Shown piece by piece: positions 52,709 to 61,283 of a stretch of 64,000 nucleotides of DNA; within the stretch, counting starts at the first letter, position 1, and each line of letters begins with the position of its first letter. The DNA comes from Shewanella sp. KX20019. Lineage in GTDB: Bacteria; Pseudomonadota; Gammaproteobacteria; Enterobacterales; Shewanellaceae. The notes under the pieces are model-generated. The model worked only from the letters and a program-made list of their open reading frames with translations. It was not told where the DNA came from and did not search any database. The stretch is taken from NCBI RefSeq assembly GCF_016757755.1, contig NZ_CP068437.1, forward strand, positions 4,464,001 to 4,528,000. Reading direction: 5' to 3'. The position numbers were made by a program, and so were the translations under genes.

Positions 52709-53404
52709 ATGAACAAGCTACTTATCAATACCACTGTAATTACAGCCACTGCGCTAATGAGTTTATCGGCAAATGCCGCAGTAGAAGCCAATATAGGTGC
52801 TACATCTAACTACTTATGGCGTGGCATTACTCAAACCGATGATGCCGTCGCCGTGCAAGGCGGCATTGATTATAGCCACGACTCAGGCTTTTACGCTGGC
52901 ACATGGGCATCAAATGTCGATTTTGGTAACGAGACCAGCTACGAGATTGACTTTTATGCCGGCTTTGCTGGCAGCATAGGAGAAGAGCTTGGCTATGACA
53001 TTAGCTATCTTTATTTTGCCTATCCCGATGCTGACGACAGTATCGATTTTGGTGAAGTGACAGCTGCGGTGAGTTGGAAGTGGATTGAAGTTAGCTACGC
53101 ACACGTAGTTAATGCAGGCGGAGACGTTACAGGTGACTCCACATTAGATGAAAAAGAGATGGGCTACCTGCAAACAACTTTGACTTACCCTATCTCAGAC
53201 ACCCTCTCAATTGCTGCGCATTACGGTTACTCGACCGGTGATGTCGTAACGGCTTGGTACAGTACTGATAACTACGCTGACTATTCGATTGCACTGAGTA
53301 AAGATACAGATTTTGGAACCGTCTCTTTTATGGTTAGCGATACTGACTTAGAGAATGATGACGCGAAAGTACTTGTCGGTTATAGCTATAGTTTCGACTT
53401 GTAA
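52709..53404 (+). CDS. TorF/Gcw_chp family putative porin
   Basis: The 231-residue protein starts at ATG 52709 with GGGGAAGAG before it. It has a signal peptide ending SANA and a barrel of the TIGR02001 (Gcw_chp) type: ANIGATSNYLWRGITQTDDA near the start and strands such as GGIDYSHDSGFYAGTWASNV, with a Phe-Asp-Leu end. It sits in the outer membrane. Members are common in aquatic bacteria and the substrate is unknown. Confidence 0.85.
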   Translation: MNKLLINTTVITATALMSLSANAAVEANIGATSNYLWRGITQTDDAVAVQGGIDYSHDSGFYAGTWASNVDFGNETSYEIDFYAGFAGSIGEELGYDISYLYFAYPDADDSIDFGEVTAAVSWKWIEVSYAHVVNAGGDVTGDSTLDEKEMGYLQTTLTYPISDTLSIAAHYGYSTGDVVTAWYSTDNYADYSIALSKDTDFGTVSFMVSDTDLENDDAKVLVGYSYSFDL

Positions 53405-53770
53405 AGGTGCACTCTTTCATTAGGGACCGTTGCGATTTCCAGCTCAACTGCGAGTAATAACAGCGGCCTTAATGAAATCTTTGTCGACGCTAAACAGCTT
53501 TTCTCATTGTTACTATATTTCAGTAAACAGCTTGTAAAATAGTGTTCTATTCACTTATTTTTTTAAAACTGTAATTTTGTTACATAGATCGCATATTTTT
53601 GTCTAACCTCCTGCTAAATTCCTTCTTAAGCGCTCACTAATGTGGCTGTATCTACTGTCAATGTGAGCACGATAAAATCTGTTATTAACCTAGCGGTATC
53701 AATAATATTTTCTTTATTCGACAACGATGAAAAGACAGGAAAATAGATACCCAATTAAGAGGAATTCGTG
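53405..53770. other. 366-bp intergenic region
   Basis: AT-rich region between the TorF-type porin gene and a small basic-protein gene. It contains runs of T and A, but no repeat, ORF or hairpin that I can support. It may hold the promoter of the small gene. Confidence 0.4.
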
Positions 53771-53950
53771 ATGGCTCAGATATTAGATTTTGTGCCCAAC
53801 GATGCAGAGGTGGAATCATTTACGGCGCCAAAAAACAAAAAGGCTGCTGATGATTTAGCGCATAAGAAAGATGTAAAGAAACGCTTAGAGGCTTATTTAG
53901 AAAGAACCCAGCTCAACAGAGCAATAGGCGAAGATGAGTTTTGGGCTTAA
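53771..53950 (+). CDS. Small charged protein, unknown function
   Basis: 59 residues from ATG 53771. AATTAAGAGGAATTCGTG stands before it, with GAGG spaced eight bases. The product is soluble, rich in Lys and Glu, with a KKDVKKRLEAYLERTQLNRA helix and an acidic, aromatic end GEDEFWA. The lysine-rich helix plus acidic end recalls the small PA3496-type proteins of gammaproteobacteria. I rate that as a weak resemblance. Confidence 0.55.
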   Translation: MAQILDFVPNDAEVESFTAPKNKKAADDLAHKKDVKKRLEAYLERTQLNRAIGEDEFWA

Positions 53951-53973
53951 TACCCTTGGTATAAGCGTAAAAA

Positions 53974-54000
53974 AAGCTCCTGAATTAAATCCAGGAGCTT
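53974..54000. terminator. Terminator between the small gene and the symporter gene
   Basis: AAGCTCCTG / 9-base loop / CAGGAGCTT with an A run on the left. It can serve the small plus-strand gene and the convergent symporter gene. Confidence 0.75.
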
Positions 54001-54030
54001 AGTCACATCACCAAAAATCATATAAAAAGC

Positions 54031-55401
54031 TTACTGCTCAGCAGCTTCTGTTTCACGCTTCTTAAGGAAGTACTCTTTCGTCAATGCAAATACCACGGGA
54101 CTGAGTAATGCCAAGGCGATTAAGTTAGGTATTGCCATCATCGCATTCAATGTATCCGCGAGCAGCCAAATAAACTCTAATGAACTTACCGCGCCTAACG
54201 GCACTACGATTGTCCAAAGAATTCTAAACGGCTTAATTGCCTTCACACCAAACAAGAACTGCACACATTTTTCACAGTAAAAGCTCCAACCTAATATGGT
54301 GGTGAATGCAAATACACTCAATGCTATTGCCACCACATAATTGCCTAATGGGAGCGCTTGAGAGAAGGCAAAAGAGGTCAGTGCGGCACCATTTTCGCCT
54401 GACGTCCAAGCGCCGGAAACAATAATCGCTAAACCGGTAATCGTACAAACGATTAAAGTATCAATGAATGTCCCTAACATCGCCACTAACCCTTGAGCGA
54501 CAGGGTTATTTGTTTGCGCTGCAGCGTGAGCAATTGGCGCACTACCTAGACCAGCTTCGTTAGAAAACACACCGCGTGCCACACCAAAGCGAATAGCCGC
54601 CCAAACAGCTGCACCGGCAAAACCGCCTTGAGCGGCTACCGGGTTAAAGGCACTGTGGATAATCAGTTCGAGTGCTGCAGGTATTTCAGCAGCATGAACC
54701 ACCAGTACTGCGATGCCAGCACCTAAATAGAAAATAGTCATAATAGGCACGAGTTTACCGGCAACATCAGCGATACGCTTAATGCCGCCCATCAATACTG
54801 CGCCGACTAACACCATCAACACGAGACCAGTAACCCAGGTTGGTACGCCAAAGTTACTGCTTAACGCATCAGCGACTGAGTTAGCCTGTACGGTGTTACC
54901 AATACCAAACCCAGCCAGTGCACCAAACAACGCAAATGCAGTGCCTAACCAAGCCCACTTAGAGCTAAGGCCGTTCTTGATGTAATACATTGGGCCACCG
55001 ACGTGGTTACCATTGTCATCAACTTCACGATATTTAACCGCTAGCACTGCTTCTGCGAATTTGGTTGCCATGCCGACTAATGCCGTACACCACATCCAAA
55101 AAAGGGCACCGGGGCCACCAATAAAAATGGCAGTAGCAACGCCAGCAATATTACCGGTACCAATCGTTGCTGAGAGTGAGGTCATTAGCGCATTAAACGG
55201 ACTAATCTCACCTTTCATTTTCTTGTCTTTGTCAGGAATACGACCTGACCATAATAATTTAAAACCGGTACCCAGCTTTAAAATTGGCATAAAACGCAGA
55301 CCAATAGTGAGGAATAACCCTACCCCTAGGATCAAGACCAGCATAGGAGTCCCCCACACTACACCGTTAATCCTGCCAATAAATTCAGTAATAGCTTCCA
55401 T
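54031..55401 (-). CDS. Sodium:alanine symporter (AGCS family)
   Basis: The 456-residue polytopic protein has the AGCS pattern: FIGRINGVVWGTPMLVLILG, SPFNALMTSLSATIGTGNIA, the signature GPGALFWMWCTALVGMATKFA, GGPMYYI and GVARGVFSNEAGLGSAPIAH. It imports alanine or glycine with sodium. There is no glycine-riboswitch-like sequence upstream. It is monocistronic and separated from the arsJ end by a terminator. Confidence 0.92.
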   Translation of the reverse strand: MEAITEFIGRINGVVWGTPMLVLILGVGLFLTIGLRFMPILKLGTGFKLLWSGRIPDKDKKMKGEISPFNALMTSLSATIGTGNIAGVATAIFIGGPGALFWMWCTALVGMATKFAEAVLAVKYREVDDNGNHVGGPMYYIKNGLSSKWAWLGTAFALFGALAGFGIGNTVQANSVADALSSNFGVPTWVTGLVLMVLVGAVLMGGIKRIADVAGKLVPIMTIFYLGAGIAVLVVHAAEIPAALELIIHSAFNPVAAQGGFAGAAVWAAIRFGVARGVFSNEAGLGSAPIAHAAAQTNNPVAQGLVAMLGTFIDTLIVCTITGLAIIVSGAWTSGENGAALTSFAFSQALPLGNYVVAIALSVFAFTTILGWSFYCEKCVQFLFGVKAIKPFRILWTIVVPLGAVSSLEFIWLLADTLNAMMAIPNLIALALLSPVVFALTKEYFLKKRETEAAEQ

Positions 55402-55608
55402 TCAAACCTCGTCGATACAGATTATTTATAGTTATTTTTTATCGTTCTATTTTTTGTATTTAGGGCTTTTTGATCTTCCCCAACGAGAGCAAGGTCAAAA
55501 GGTCCTAATCAGTTGCGCTAGTTCAAACAATACGCATCTGCGCAAACAGAGTACAACGAAATGTTAACCTTTGAAAAGGCTGCAACAAAGAAAGGCAGTT
55601 GAAGAAAA

Positions 55609-55633
55609 TGATAATAGCGCCCAAAGGCGCTAT
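55609..55633 (-). terminator. Terminator of the ars operon
   Basis: AATAGCGCC, TTTG, GGCGCTATT on the minus strand, followed by ATCATTTTC, just after the arsJ stop. Confidence 0.75.
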
Positions 55634-55639
55634 TAAACG

Positions 55640-56866
55640 TTATAAAGTGGAGTTTACCCTGGGTAACTTAAATGAGGTTAAATAGGTCAACAGCAAGAAT
55701 AACGTTGAAACCGCTAAACACGCGCCAAGCCCGGCAACTTGATACACCCACCCAGACAGAAGTGTCCCGACCAGCCGACCCATCGCATTAGCCATATAGT
55801 AAAAGCCAATATCGAGCGATACACCGTCATCACCGGCGTAACTAACGATAAGATAGCTGTGTAGCGATGAGTTGATAGCAAACACAGCGCCAAACAGCAT
55901 CAACCCTGTGAGTAATGCCAACTGCGGTTCAATCCAACCAGTAAACATCACCGCGGTTAATATGGCAGTCACCAGCGTTAACAGACCAGCCCATCGCGTT
56001 GCAGTCGCACCATCGGGCGTCTTTTCACTGCGACCTCGAGTCAATAGTGGCGCAGCAGACTGAACCACACCATAACCGATAACCCATAGCGCTAAAAAGG
56101 AACCAACACTGCTATGATCCCAACCTAATTGACTGGCCAAAAACACTGGCAGAGCTATCACAAACCAAACATCTCTTGCGGCAAATAAAAATAAGCGTGC
56201 TGCAGAGAGAATATTAACCCGGCTACTTTTGGAAAATATCTCGGTAAACTTAGGTTTAGATTTTGCTCTACCTAAGTCCGCTTTCAAGTTCAATACACTG
56301 CATAACCAAACAATAAACAGCAGTGCTGCCATTATGGCGACGGCACCAGTAAAGCCCACAAGCGTTAACAACAGCCCGCCTAAAAAGAACCCTGCACCTT
56401 TAAGTGCATTCTTCGAACCGGTAAGCATCGCAACCCAACGGTATAATTTGTCTTCAGCATCTTTCGGTACTAAGGTTTTAATCGCACTTTTTGCGCTCAT
56501 CTTGTTGAGATCTTTTGCTATCCCAGAAAGCGCCTGCGCAGCCATAACCCAAGGCACCGTTAACATAGCGCTCGGCAGCAATAGCATCGACAGCGCGACT
56601 ATCTGCAACCCTAAGCCGATGTTCATGGTGCGGTTTAGACCCAGCCTAGCGCCTAACCAGCCGCCAACAAGATTAGTCATCACCCCGAATATCTCATAGA
56701 ACAGAAACAACATGGCAATCGCTAGCGGGGTGTAACCTAAATCATAAAAATGCAGCACCACCAACATACGCAATGCGCCGTCAGTTAGGGTAAATGCCCA
56801 GTAGTTCCCCGTCACCAGCAGATACTGACGAATACTCTCAGGCAAAGCACGGTATTTTGCTAACAC
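55640..56866 (-). CDS. arsJ: ArsJ, organoarsenical efflux MFS transporter
   Basis: The 408-residue, 12-helix MFS protein has the ArsJ opening LPESIRQYLLVTGNYWAFTL and the motif GGWLGARLGLNRTMNIGLGL, then AQALSGIAKDLNKMSAKSAI and LVPKDAEDKLYRWVA. ArsJ exports 1-arseno-3-phosphoglycerate, made by the GAPDH encoded upstream, and the product then breaks down outside. The start codon is GTG at 56866. The gap gene lies 412 bases upstream, across a duplicated junction holding two partial copies of the arsJ 5' end. Confidence 0.93.
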   Translation of the reverse strand: MLAKYRALPESIRQYLLVTGNYWAFTLTDGALRMLVVLHFYDLGYTPLAIAMLFLFYEIFGVMTNLVGGWLGARLGLNRTMNIGLGLQIVALSMLLLPSAMLTVPWVMAAQALSGIAKDLNKMSAKSAIKTLVPKDAEDKLYRWVAMLTGSKNALKGAGFFLGGLLLTLVGFTGAVAIMAALLFIVWLCSVLNLKADLGRAKSKPKFTEIFSKSSRVNILSAARLFLFAARDVWFVIALPVFLASQLGWDHSSVGSFLALWVIGYGVVQSAAPLLTRGRSEKTPDGATATRWAGLLTLVTAILTAVMFTGWIEPQLALLTGLMLFGAVFAINSSLHSYLIVSYAGDDGVSLDIGFYYMANAMGRLVGTLLSGWVYQVAGLGACLAVSTLFLLLTYLTSFKLPRVNSTL

Positions 56867-56932
56867 TGTTAACCCACCCTATTTATACACTAATAAGAAT
56901 CTAACCAAAGTGATGAGCTGCTAGAGCTACAT

Positions 56933-57022
56933 GAGACTAAGGTAAAGTCCCCCTCAAATAACTGCCCCGTCACCAGCAGATACTGACGAATACTCTCTGG
57001 CAAAGCACGGTATTTTGTTAAC
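56933..57022 (-). repeat. Partial copy of the arsJ 5' end, copy 2
   Basis: Bases 56965-57022 match the first 58 bases of arsJ (56807-56864) with only two differences. On the minus strand the frame reads KYRALPESIRQYLLVTG and then diverges. The left part 56933-56964 (AGACTAAGGTAAAG.., CCTCAAATAAC) is shared with copy 3 instead. Confidence 0.85.
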
Positions 57023-57099
57023 TCGTTTCATCAACCTAAATTTTATCAAAATCATATATATAGTTGCGAACCAAGATGCTGAACCAAAATAGTTACAAG

Positions 57100-57169
57100 G
57101 AGACCAAGGTAAAGCCCCCTCAAATAACTTGCCCCGTCACCAGCAATTACTGACGAATACTCTCAGGCA
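57100..57169 (-). repeat. Partial copy of the arsJ 5' end, copy 3
   Basis: Bases 57132-57169 match 38 bases of the arsJ 5' end with a two-base change (GA to AT). The preceding module matches that of copy 2. The spacing between the arsJ end and copies 2 and 3 is 158 and 167 bases. Confidence 0.8.
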
Positions 57170-57200
57170 GTTTTTTCTTTTACCGTCTTTGCCTTCTCGG

Positions 57201-57276
57201 CTCTTCCGGCTTTCCCCCGCTCTCCCGGCTTTCCCCCGCTCTCCCGGCTTTATCCTGCTCTCCCGGCTTTCCCATG
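57201..57276 (-). repeat. Four-unit 19-bp tandem repeat after gap
   Basis: Plus-strand units start CTCTTCCGGCTTTCCCCCG, then CTCTCCCGGCTTTCCCCCG, CTCTCCCGGCTTTATCCTG and CTCTCCCGGCTTTCCCATG. The GGGAAAGC..GGATAAAGC wording on the minus strand is the same as the last codons of gap, so the array may have grown from the gene's own end. Confidence 0.8.
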
Positions 57277-57278
57277 CT

Positions 57279-58301
57279 TTATCCTGCTTTCCCGACCTTA
57301 TCCAACTGCCCCACCATAATCGCTAGTTCGGCAGTGCGGTTGGCGTAGCCCCATTCATTGTCATACCACACATACAACTTCACTTGCGTGCCATTCACCA
57401 CCATCGTCGATAGCGCATCGATGATGCTCGAGCGCGGATCGGTTTTGTAATCAACAGAGACTAATGGACGCTCTTCAAAGCCTAGGATATCTTTCAGTTC
57501 TCCTGCTGCAGCCTCTTTTAGTAGCGCATTAACTTCAATTTCAGTTGTCTCACGAGCTAGCTCAAACACACAATCTGTTAGTGAAGCGTTAGCAAGCGGA
57601 ATACGTACAGCATGGCCATTAAGCTTGCCTTTAAGCTCTGGAAAAATATGGGTAATAGCAGTAGCACTGCCGGTGGTGGTCGGGATCATGCTTAAACCAC
57701 AAGCGCGAGCACGTCGTAAGTCTTTATGAGGCGCATCGAGAATGGTTTGGGTGTTAGTAATGTCATGTATGGTGGTCATTGAACCATGTTTAATACCAAT
57801 TTTTTCATGGATAACTTTGACCACGGGCGCTAAACAGTTAGTGGTGCAAGATGCCGCCGTTACGATAGGATGGATATCTTTATTGTAGAGATCCTGATTG
57901 ACCCCCATGACCACGTTAAGCACACCATCTTCTTTGACCGGTGCGGTAACAACCACTCTTTTAACGCCTTGAACAAGATAGGCTTGCAGCAAGGCTTTGG
58001 TTTTCATCACCCCAGACGCCTCAATCACTACATCACAACCTGACCAGTCGGTCGCGGCGATGGTTTTATTGCGGCTGGTAGTGATACGACGCTGACCAAC
58101 AATGATGTCATCACCTTCGGCTACAGCCTCTTCGCTCCAACGACCATGTATCGAATCAAATGTGAGTAAGTGTGCTAATGTTGCGGCATCACCCGCTGGA
58201 TCATTAATCTGCACAAATTCTACATCCTTGTTATGCCAAGCCGCCCTTAATGCCAAGCGCCCCATTCTGCCGAAACCATTAATTCCGATTTTGATTGTCA
58301 T
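57279..58301 (-). CDS. gap: ArsJ-associated glyceraldehyde-3-phosphate dehydrogenase
   Basis: The 340-residue protein has the NAD fold start KIGINGFGRMGRLALRAAW, the catalytic Cys in TAASCTTNCLAPVVKV and the His of HDITNTQTILD (canonical housekeeping forms read HSYTNTQ). It lies between acr3 and arsJ in an arsenic operon. There GAPDH is known to form 1-arseno-3-phosphoglycerate from arsenate and glyceraldehyde 3-phosphate. The stop is followed by a tandem repeat, unlike the other genes here. Confidence 0.95.
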   Translation of the reverse strand: MTIKIGINGFGRMGRLALRAAWHNKDVEFVQINDPAGDAATLAHLLTFDSIHGRWSEEAVAEGDDIIVGQRRITTSRNKTIAATDWSGCDVVIEASGVMKTKALLQAYLVQGVKRVVVTAPVKEDGVLNVVMGVNQDLYNKDIHPIVTAASCTTNCLAPVVKVIHEKIGIKHGSMTTIHDITNTQTILDAPHKDLRRARACGLSMIPTTTGSATAITHIFPELKGKLNGHAVRIPLANASLTDCVFELARETTEIEVNALLKEAAAGELKDILGFEERPLVSVDYKTDPRSSIIDALSTMVVNGTQVKLYVWYDNEWGYANRTAELAIMVGQLDKVGKAG

Positions 58302-58355
58302 AGTCGTTTCTCAACCTTAAAAATAATAAAACCCAAATAGACTGTTTAAGCCCTA

Positions 58356-59393
58356 CTAAACTGCAGAAGCTTCGTCTGCAACAAACAGATGTCGACTGCG
58401 ATTGAATATTGCCACTAGCGATAACATCACCGGCACCTCCACCAGCACTCCCACCACAGTGGCAAGCGCAGCTCCAGAATGTAGACCAAACAATGAGATA
58501 GCTACCGCGACGGCCAACTCGAAAAAGTTAGAAGTTGCAATCATACAAGCAGGTGCCGCTATTTTGTGGCTTAACTTCATCTTCTTTGCCGCGTAAAAAG
58601 CGATAAAAAAGATCCCATAAGTTTGGATCAGTAGCGGGATAGCAATCAGAAAAATATCTTGCGGCTGACTCATAATGGTTTCGGCTTGAAAGCCAAACAG
58701 TAGAACCACGGTAGCCAGTAAGCCAAGCATAGACCAAGGTTTAAGCTTGGCTACAAATACATTTAATTGGCTATCGTCACTCCTCTTCTGTAAAAAATGA
58801 CGTGTAATCACTCCCGCAACTAACGGCAATACCACATAAAGCCCAACTGATGACAGCAATGTCGCCCAAGGGACTTGAATATCACTCACGCCTAGCAGCA
58901 GTGCAGTGATGGGCGCAAAAGCGACCACCATAATCAGATCATTTACAGACACCTGTACTAGCGTGTAATTGGGATCACCTTTGGTTAGCTGGCTCCAGAC
59001 AAATACCATTGCTGTACAAGGGGCAACACCGAGCAAAATCATACCGGCGATATATTCAGTTGCCGTTTGTGGAACCACTAAATTAACAAAGAAAACTTTA
59101 AAGAACAGCCAAGCCAGCGCTGCCATCGTAAAAGGTTTAACCAGCCAATTAATCACTAACGTTAACAGCAGCCCCTTGGGGCTCTTACCGACATTTTTTA
59201 CCGCTGAAAAATCGATTTGTACCATCATAGGGTAGATCATCACCCAGATTAAAATGGCAATCACCAAATTAACATGGGCGTACTCGAGCCCTGCAATCAA
59301 TGCAAAACCACTAGGCATTACATTGCCCAGAAGCACTCCAATAACAATAGCGAGACCTACCCACACACTTAAATAACGCTCAAAAATACCCAT
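58356..59393 (-). CDS. acr3: Acr3-family arsenite efflux permease
   Basis: The 345-residue protein has ten helices and the Acr3 signatures: ILIWVMIYPMMVQIDFSAV, the conserved cysteine in LLGVAPCTAMVFVWSQLTKG, VSVNDLIMVVAFAPI and ATSNFFELAVAVAI. It expels arsenite using the proton gradient. Its gene is 33 bases after arsR and 54 bases before gap on the same strand. Confidence 0.95.
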   Translation of the reverse strand: MGIFERYLSVWVGLAIVIGVLLGNVMPSGFALIAGLEYAHVNLVIAILIWVMIYPMMVQIDFSAVKNVGKSPKGLLLTLVINWLVKPFTMAALAWLFFKVFFVNLVVPQTATEYIAGMILLGVAPCTAMVFVWSQLTKGDPNYTLVQVSVNDLIMVVAFAPITALLLGVSDIQVPWATLLSSVGLYVVLPLVAGVITRHFLQKRSDDSQLNVFVAKLKPWSMLGLLATVVLLFGFQAETIMSQPQDIFLIAIPLLIQTYGIFFIAFYAAKKMKLSHKIAAPACMIATSNFFELAVAVAISLFGLHSGAALATVVGVLVEVPVMLSLVAIFNRSRHLFVADEASAV

Positions 59394-59426
59394 AATCTAA
59401 ACCTTTTCGCTATAGTCATTATCGAA

Positions 59427-59771
59427 TTAACAGCAGCTTAATACTCTTTCAGGGCGTTCACCCATTTGTAGCAGCATGGCTAAGTTCGTCTCTATTAATT
59501 GAGGTTGTTGCGAGGCTAGCGTTTGCAAAATATCATTTGCCCATAGCGGTAGCTCTGGATTTATACGATAAAACACCCACTGCCCCTGACGTCGATCAAC
59601 TAACAAGCCCAGTTTTCGCAACTGCGCTAAATGGCGAGATATTTTAGGCTGGATCTCATCGAGCGCTGTCATCAGCTCACAAACGCACAACTCTGATTCC
59701 GATTGGATCAGTAATAAACTACGCAGTCTTGTATCGTCGGCGAGTGCTTTAAAAAAGGCTAAAGGTGTCAT
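59427..59771 (-). CDS. arsR: ArsR-type metalloregulatory repressor
   Basis: The 114-residue winged-helix protein has the DNA-recognition helix EIQPKISRHLAQLRKLGLLV and the metal site ESELCVCELMTALD. Only two of the three E. coli ArsR cysteines are in that loop. A further pair, LSCC, ends the protein. It would repress the ars operon until arsenite binds. It is the first gene of the operon. Confidence 0.95.
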   Translation of the reverse strand: MTPLAFFKALADDTRLRSLLLIQSESELCVCELMTALDEIQPKISRHLAQLRKLGLLVDRRQGQWVFYRINPELPLWANDILQTLASQQPQLIETNLAMLLQMGERPERVLSCC

Positions 59772-59790
59772 AGTGTGCTCTTTGCAAACA

Positions 59791-59870
59791 GTGTTTCGAA
59801 AACTAGTTTAAGCACTGTTTTCGTCACACAAAGAATATACGGCAAATAGTATATATGTTTTTTCATATAT
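59791..59870. promoter_or_regulatory. Candidate ArsR operator region
   Basis: ATATATG-N6-CATATAT (59851-59870) is an inverted repeat 80 bases upstream of arsR, with AT-rich flanks. A second, longer pair, CAGTG..CACTG (59791-59819), lies nearer the gene. Either could be the operator. It also lies between the divergent arsR and lipoprotein hydrolase genes. Confidence 0.55.
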
Positions 59871-59986
59871 TCAAGTGACGATGACTTATTTTATAGAGTT
59901 GGGGGGAAATTTGAACAAAGATCGCGTTAACTGCTAAGTTATGGGTACAGCTCTTCGCGTATTGGGTTCTAAGGAATGAACAAGTA

Positions 59987-61234
59987 ATGGCAATACTAAA
60001 AGTTACCCTTGTAACAATATTAATCCTCTTGGTGAGTAGTTGTGCTAACTTTCGAGATCTGGCGCAAGAGGTCGATATGCTCAACAATACGTATGTCGAA
60101 TATCAGGTCAATATTGAATCCCAACACCAAGTACAGTCTTTTGTGTTTATATTACTACAACAACTGGATGCTGACTCCATCGATGGCTATGAGGTCGTTA
60201 TTGGTAATCAGCAAGTCACAGTCACGACAGATTCGTTAAGCCAATACTTATTTACTTTTAACGATGTTAATAATGATCTACGTTTTCAAGTGGGCGAAGC
60301 TTACTCCATCTCGGTTTTAAGTAAAAAAACCAATGGCGCGAAAATAGATCTAACTCTTAGTCACTCCCAGCACGACTATCCAACAGCACTTGTCGATAAG
60401 CCGCTTTTCAACTTAGTTAATGTAAAAATTAGTCCCGCTAAAATAGGCGAGAACGCCTCTTTAAGTGAATCGAAATTTGACAGAGCAACCGCGAAACTCG
60501 GCATGTGGAAACCCGTCACTCATTTGCTAGAGGGCAACAGCGGCATATTTTTTATCGATGAGTTTGATAAAAACAAAATACCCATCATTTTTATTCATGG
60601 AATGAATGGCACTGCACGAGATTTTTCCCCGCTAATTGCTAAAGTAGATAGACAGAAATATCAAGTTTGGGTGATGAATTACCCTAGTGGCTTACCGCTG
60701 GAGTTATTAGCAAATGGCGTAAATAGTCTGATTAAAATCATCGACTATCGTTATGACATTGAAACAATTCACTTAGTTGCCCATAGTATGGGCGGCTTAG
60801 TCACACAAGCCTATTTAGATCTTTGTCGCAATCAGCTCGGATGCGATGATATTGCCAGTTTCACCTCGATATCAAGCCCATTTGGCGGAGTTAGTTCGGC
60901 TCAAAATGGTGTCGATTACTCTCCTGTCGTTATGCCAGCTTGGCGAGATCTCGCTCCTAGCAGCCATTTTATTGGCAAACTGTTTTCTAACACTGAGGTT
61001 AACCCGCCACCGCACCTGCTGATATTTGGCTATAAAATGAGTGGTCTTATCAATCAAGAGAGCAGCGATGGCGTAATAAGCCTAGCAAGCCAGTTAACAG
61101 AGAAGGCACAAAAGCGCGCCATTCAAATATATGGATTACACGAAGATCATCTCAGCATACTCAGTAATGACAAGCTTGCCAGTTCTCTGCATCTTTTTTG
61201 GCAACACAGCGAACAGTTACATGCAGTTAAATAA
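59987..61234 (+). CDS. Lipoprotein alpha/beta hydrolase (lipase-like)
   Basis: The 415-residue protein has a lipoprotein signal with lipobox LVSSC, a beta-rich N-terminal domain (about 30-175) and a hydrolase core. The oxyanion loop is IPIIFIHGMNGTARDFSP and the nucleophile elbow LVAHSMGGLVTQAYLD. The later SSDGVISLASQ and HEDHLSIL may provide the acid and the histidine. It resembles triacylglycerol lipase/PGAP1-like esterases. It is divergent from arsR and is not part of the ars operon. Confidence 0.85.
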   Translation: MAILKVTLVTILILLVSSCANFRDLAQEVDMLNNTYVEYQVNIESQHQVQSFVFILLQQLDADSIDGYEVVIGNQQVTVTTDSLSQYLFTFNDVNNDLRFQVGEAYSISVLSKKTNGAKIDLTLSHSQHDYPTALVDKPLFNLVNVKISPAKIGENASLSESKFDRATAKLGMWKPVTHLLEGNSGIFFIDEFDKNKIPIIFIHGMNGTARDFSPLIAKVDRQKYQVWVMNYPSGLPLELLANGVNSLIKIIDYRYDIETIHLVAHSMGGLVTQAYLDLCRNQLGCDDIASFTSISSPFGGVSSAQNGVDYSPVVMPAWRDLAPSSHFIGKLFSNTEVNPPPHLLIFGYKMSGLINQESSDGVISLASQLTEKAQKRAIQIYGLHEDHLSILSNDKLASSLHLFWQHSEQLHAVK

Positions 61235-61235
61235 A

Positions 61236-61258
61236 AAAGGCTTCCAATGGAAGCCTTT
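61236..61258. terminator. Bidirectional terminator
   Basis: AAAGGCTTCC, AAT, GGAAGCCTTT between the lipoprotein hydrolase gene and convergent pmbA. Confidence 0.85.
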
Positions 61259-61283
61259 AACTGACTAAATTTAAACAGAAAAA

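Larger units (their letters stand above)
56867..57278. other. 412-bp gap-arsJ junction full of duplications
   Basis: Unlike the short spacers elsewhere in the operon (33 and 54 bases), this one holds two partial copies of the arsJ 5' end (56933-57022 and 57100-57169) and a 19-bp tandem repeat (57201-57276). No gene was seen. Confidence 0.8.

Noticed and set aside
55402..55639. Possible glycine riboswitch upstream of the alanine symporter
   Set aside because: The sequence lacks the paired GGAGAG and ACCGAAGG-type motifs of glycine riboswitches, and no clear aptamer fold was seen.
57201..57276. CRISPR array
   Set aside because: The units are 19 bp with no spacers between them, and no cas genes are present, so this is a simple tandem repeat.
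57129..57326. Plus-strand frame rich in Leu/Pro/Arg across the gap end
   Set aside because: It is produced by the 19-bp tandem repeat and the antisense of gap.
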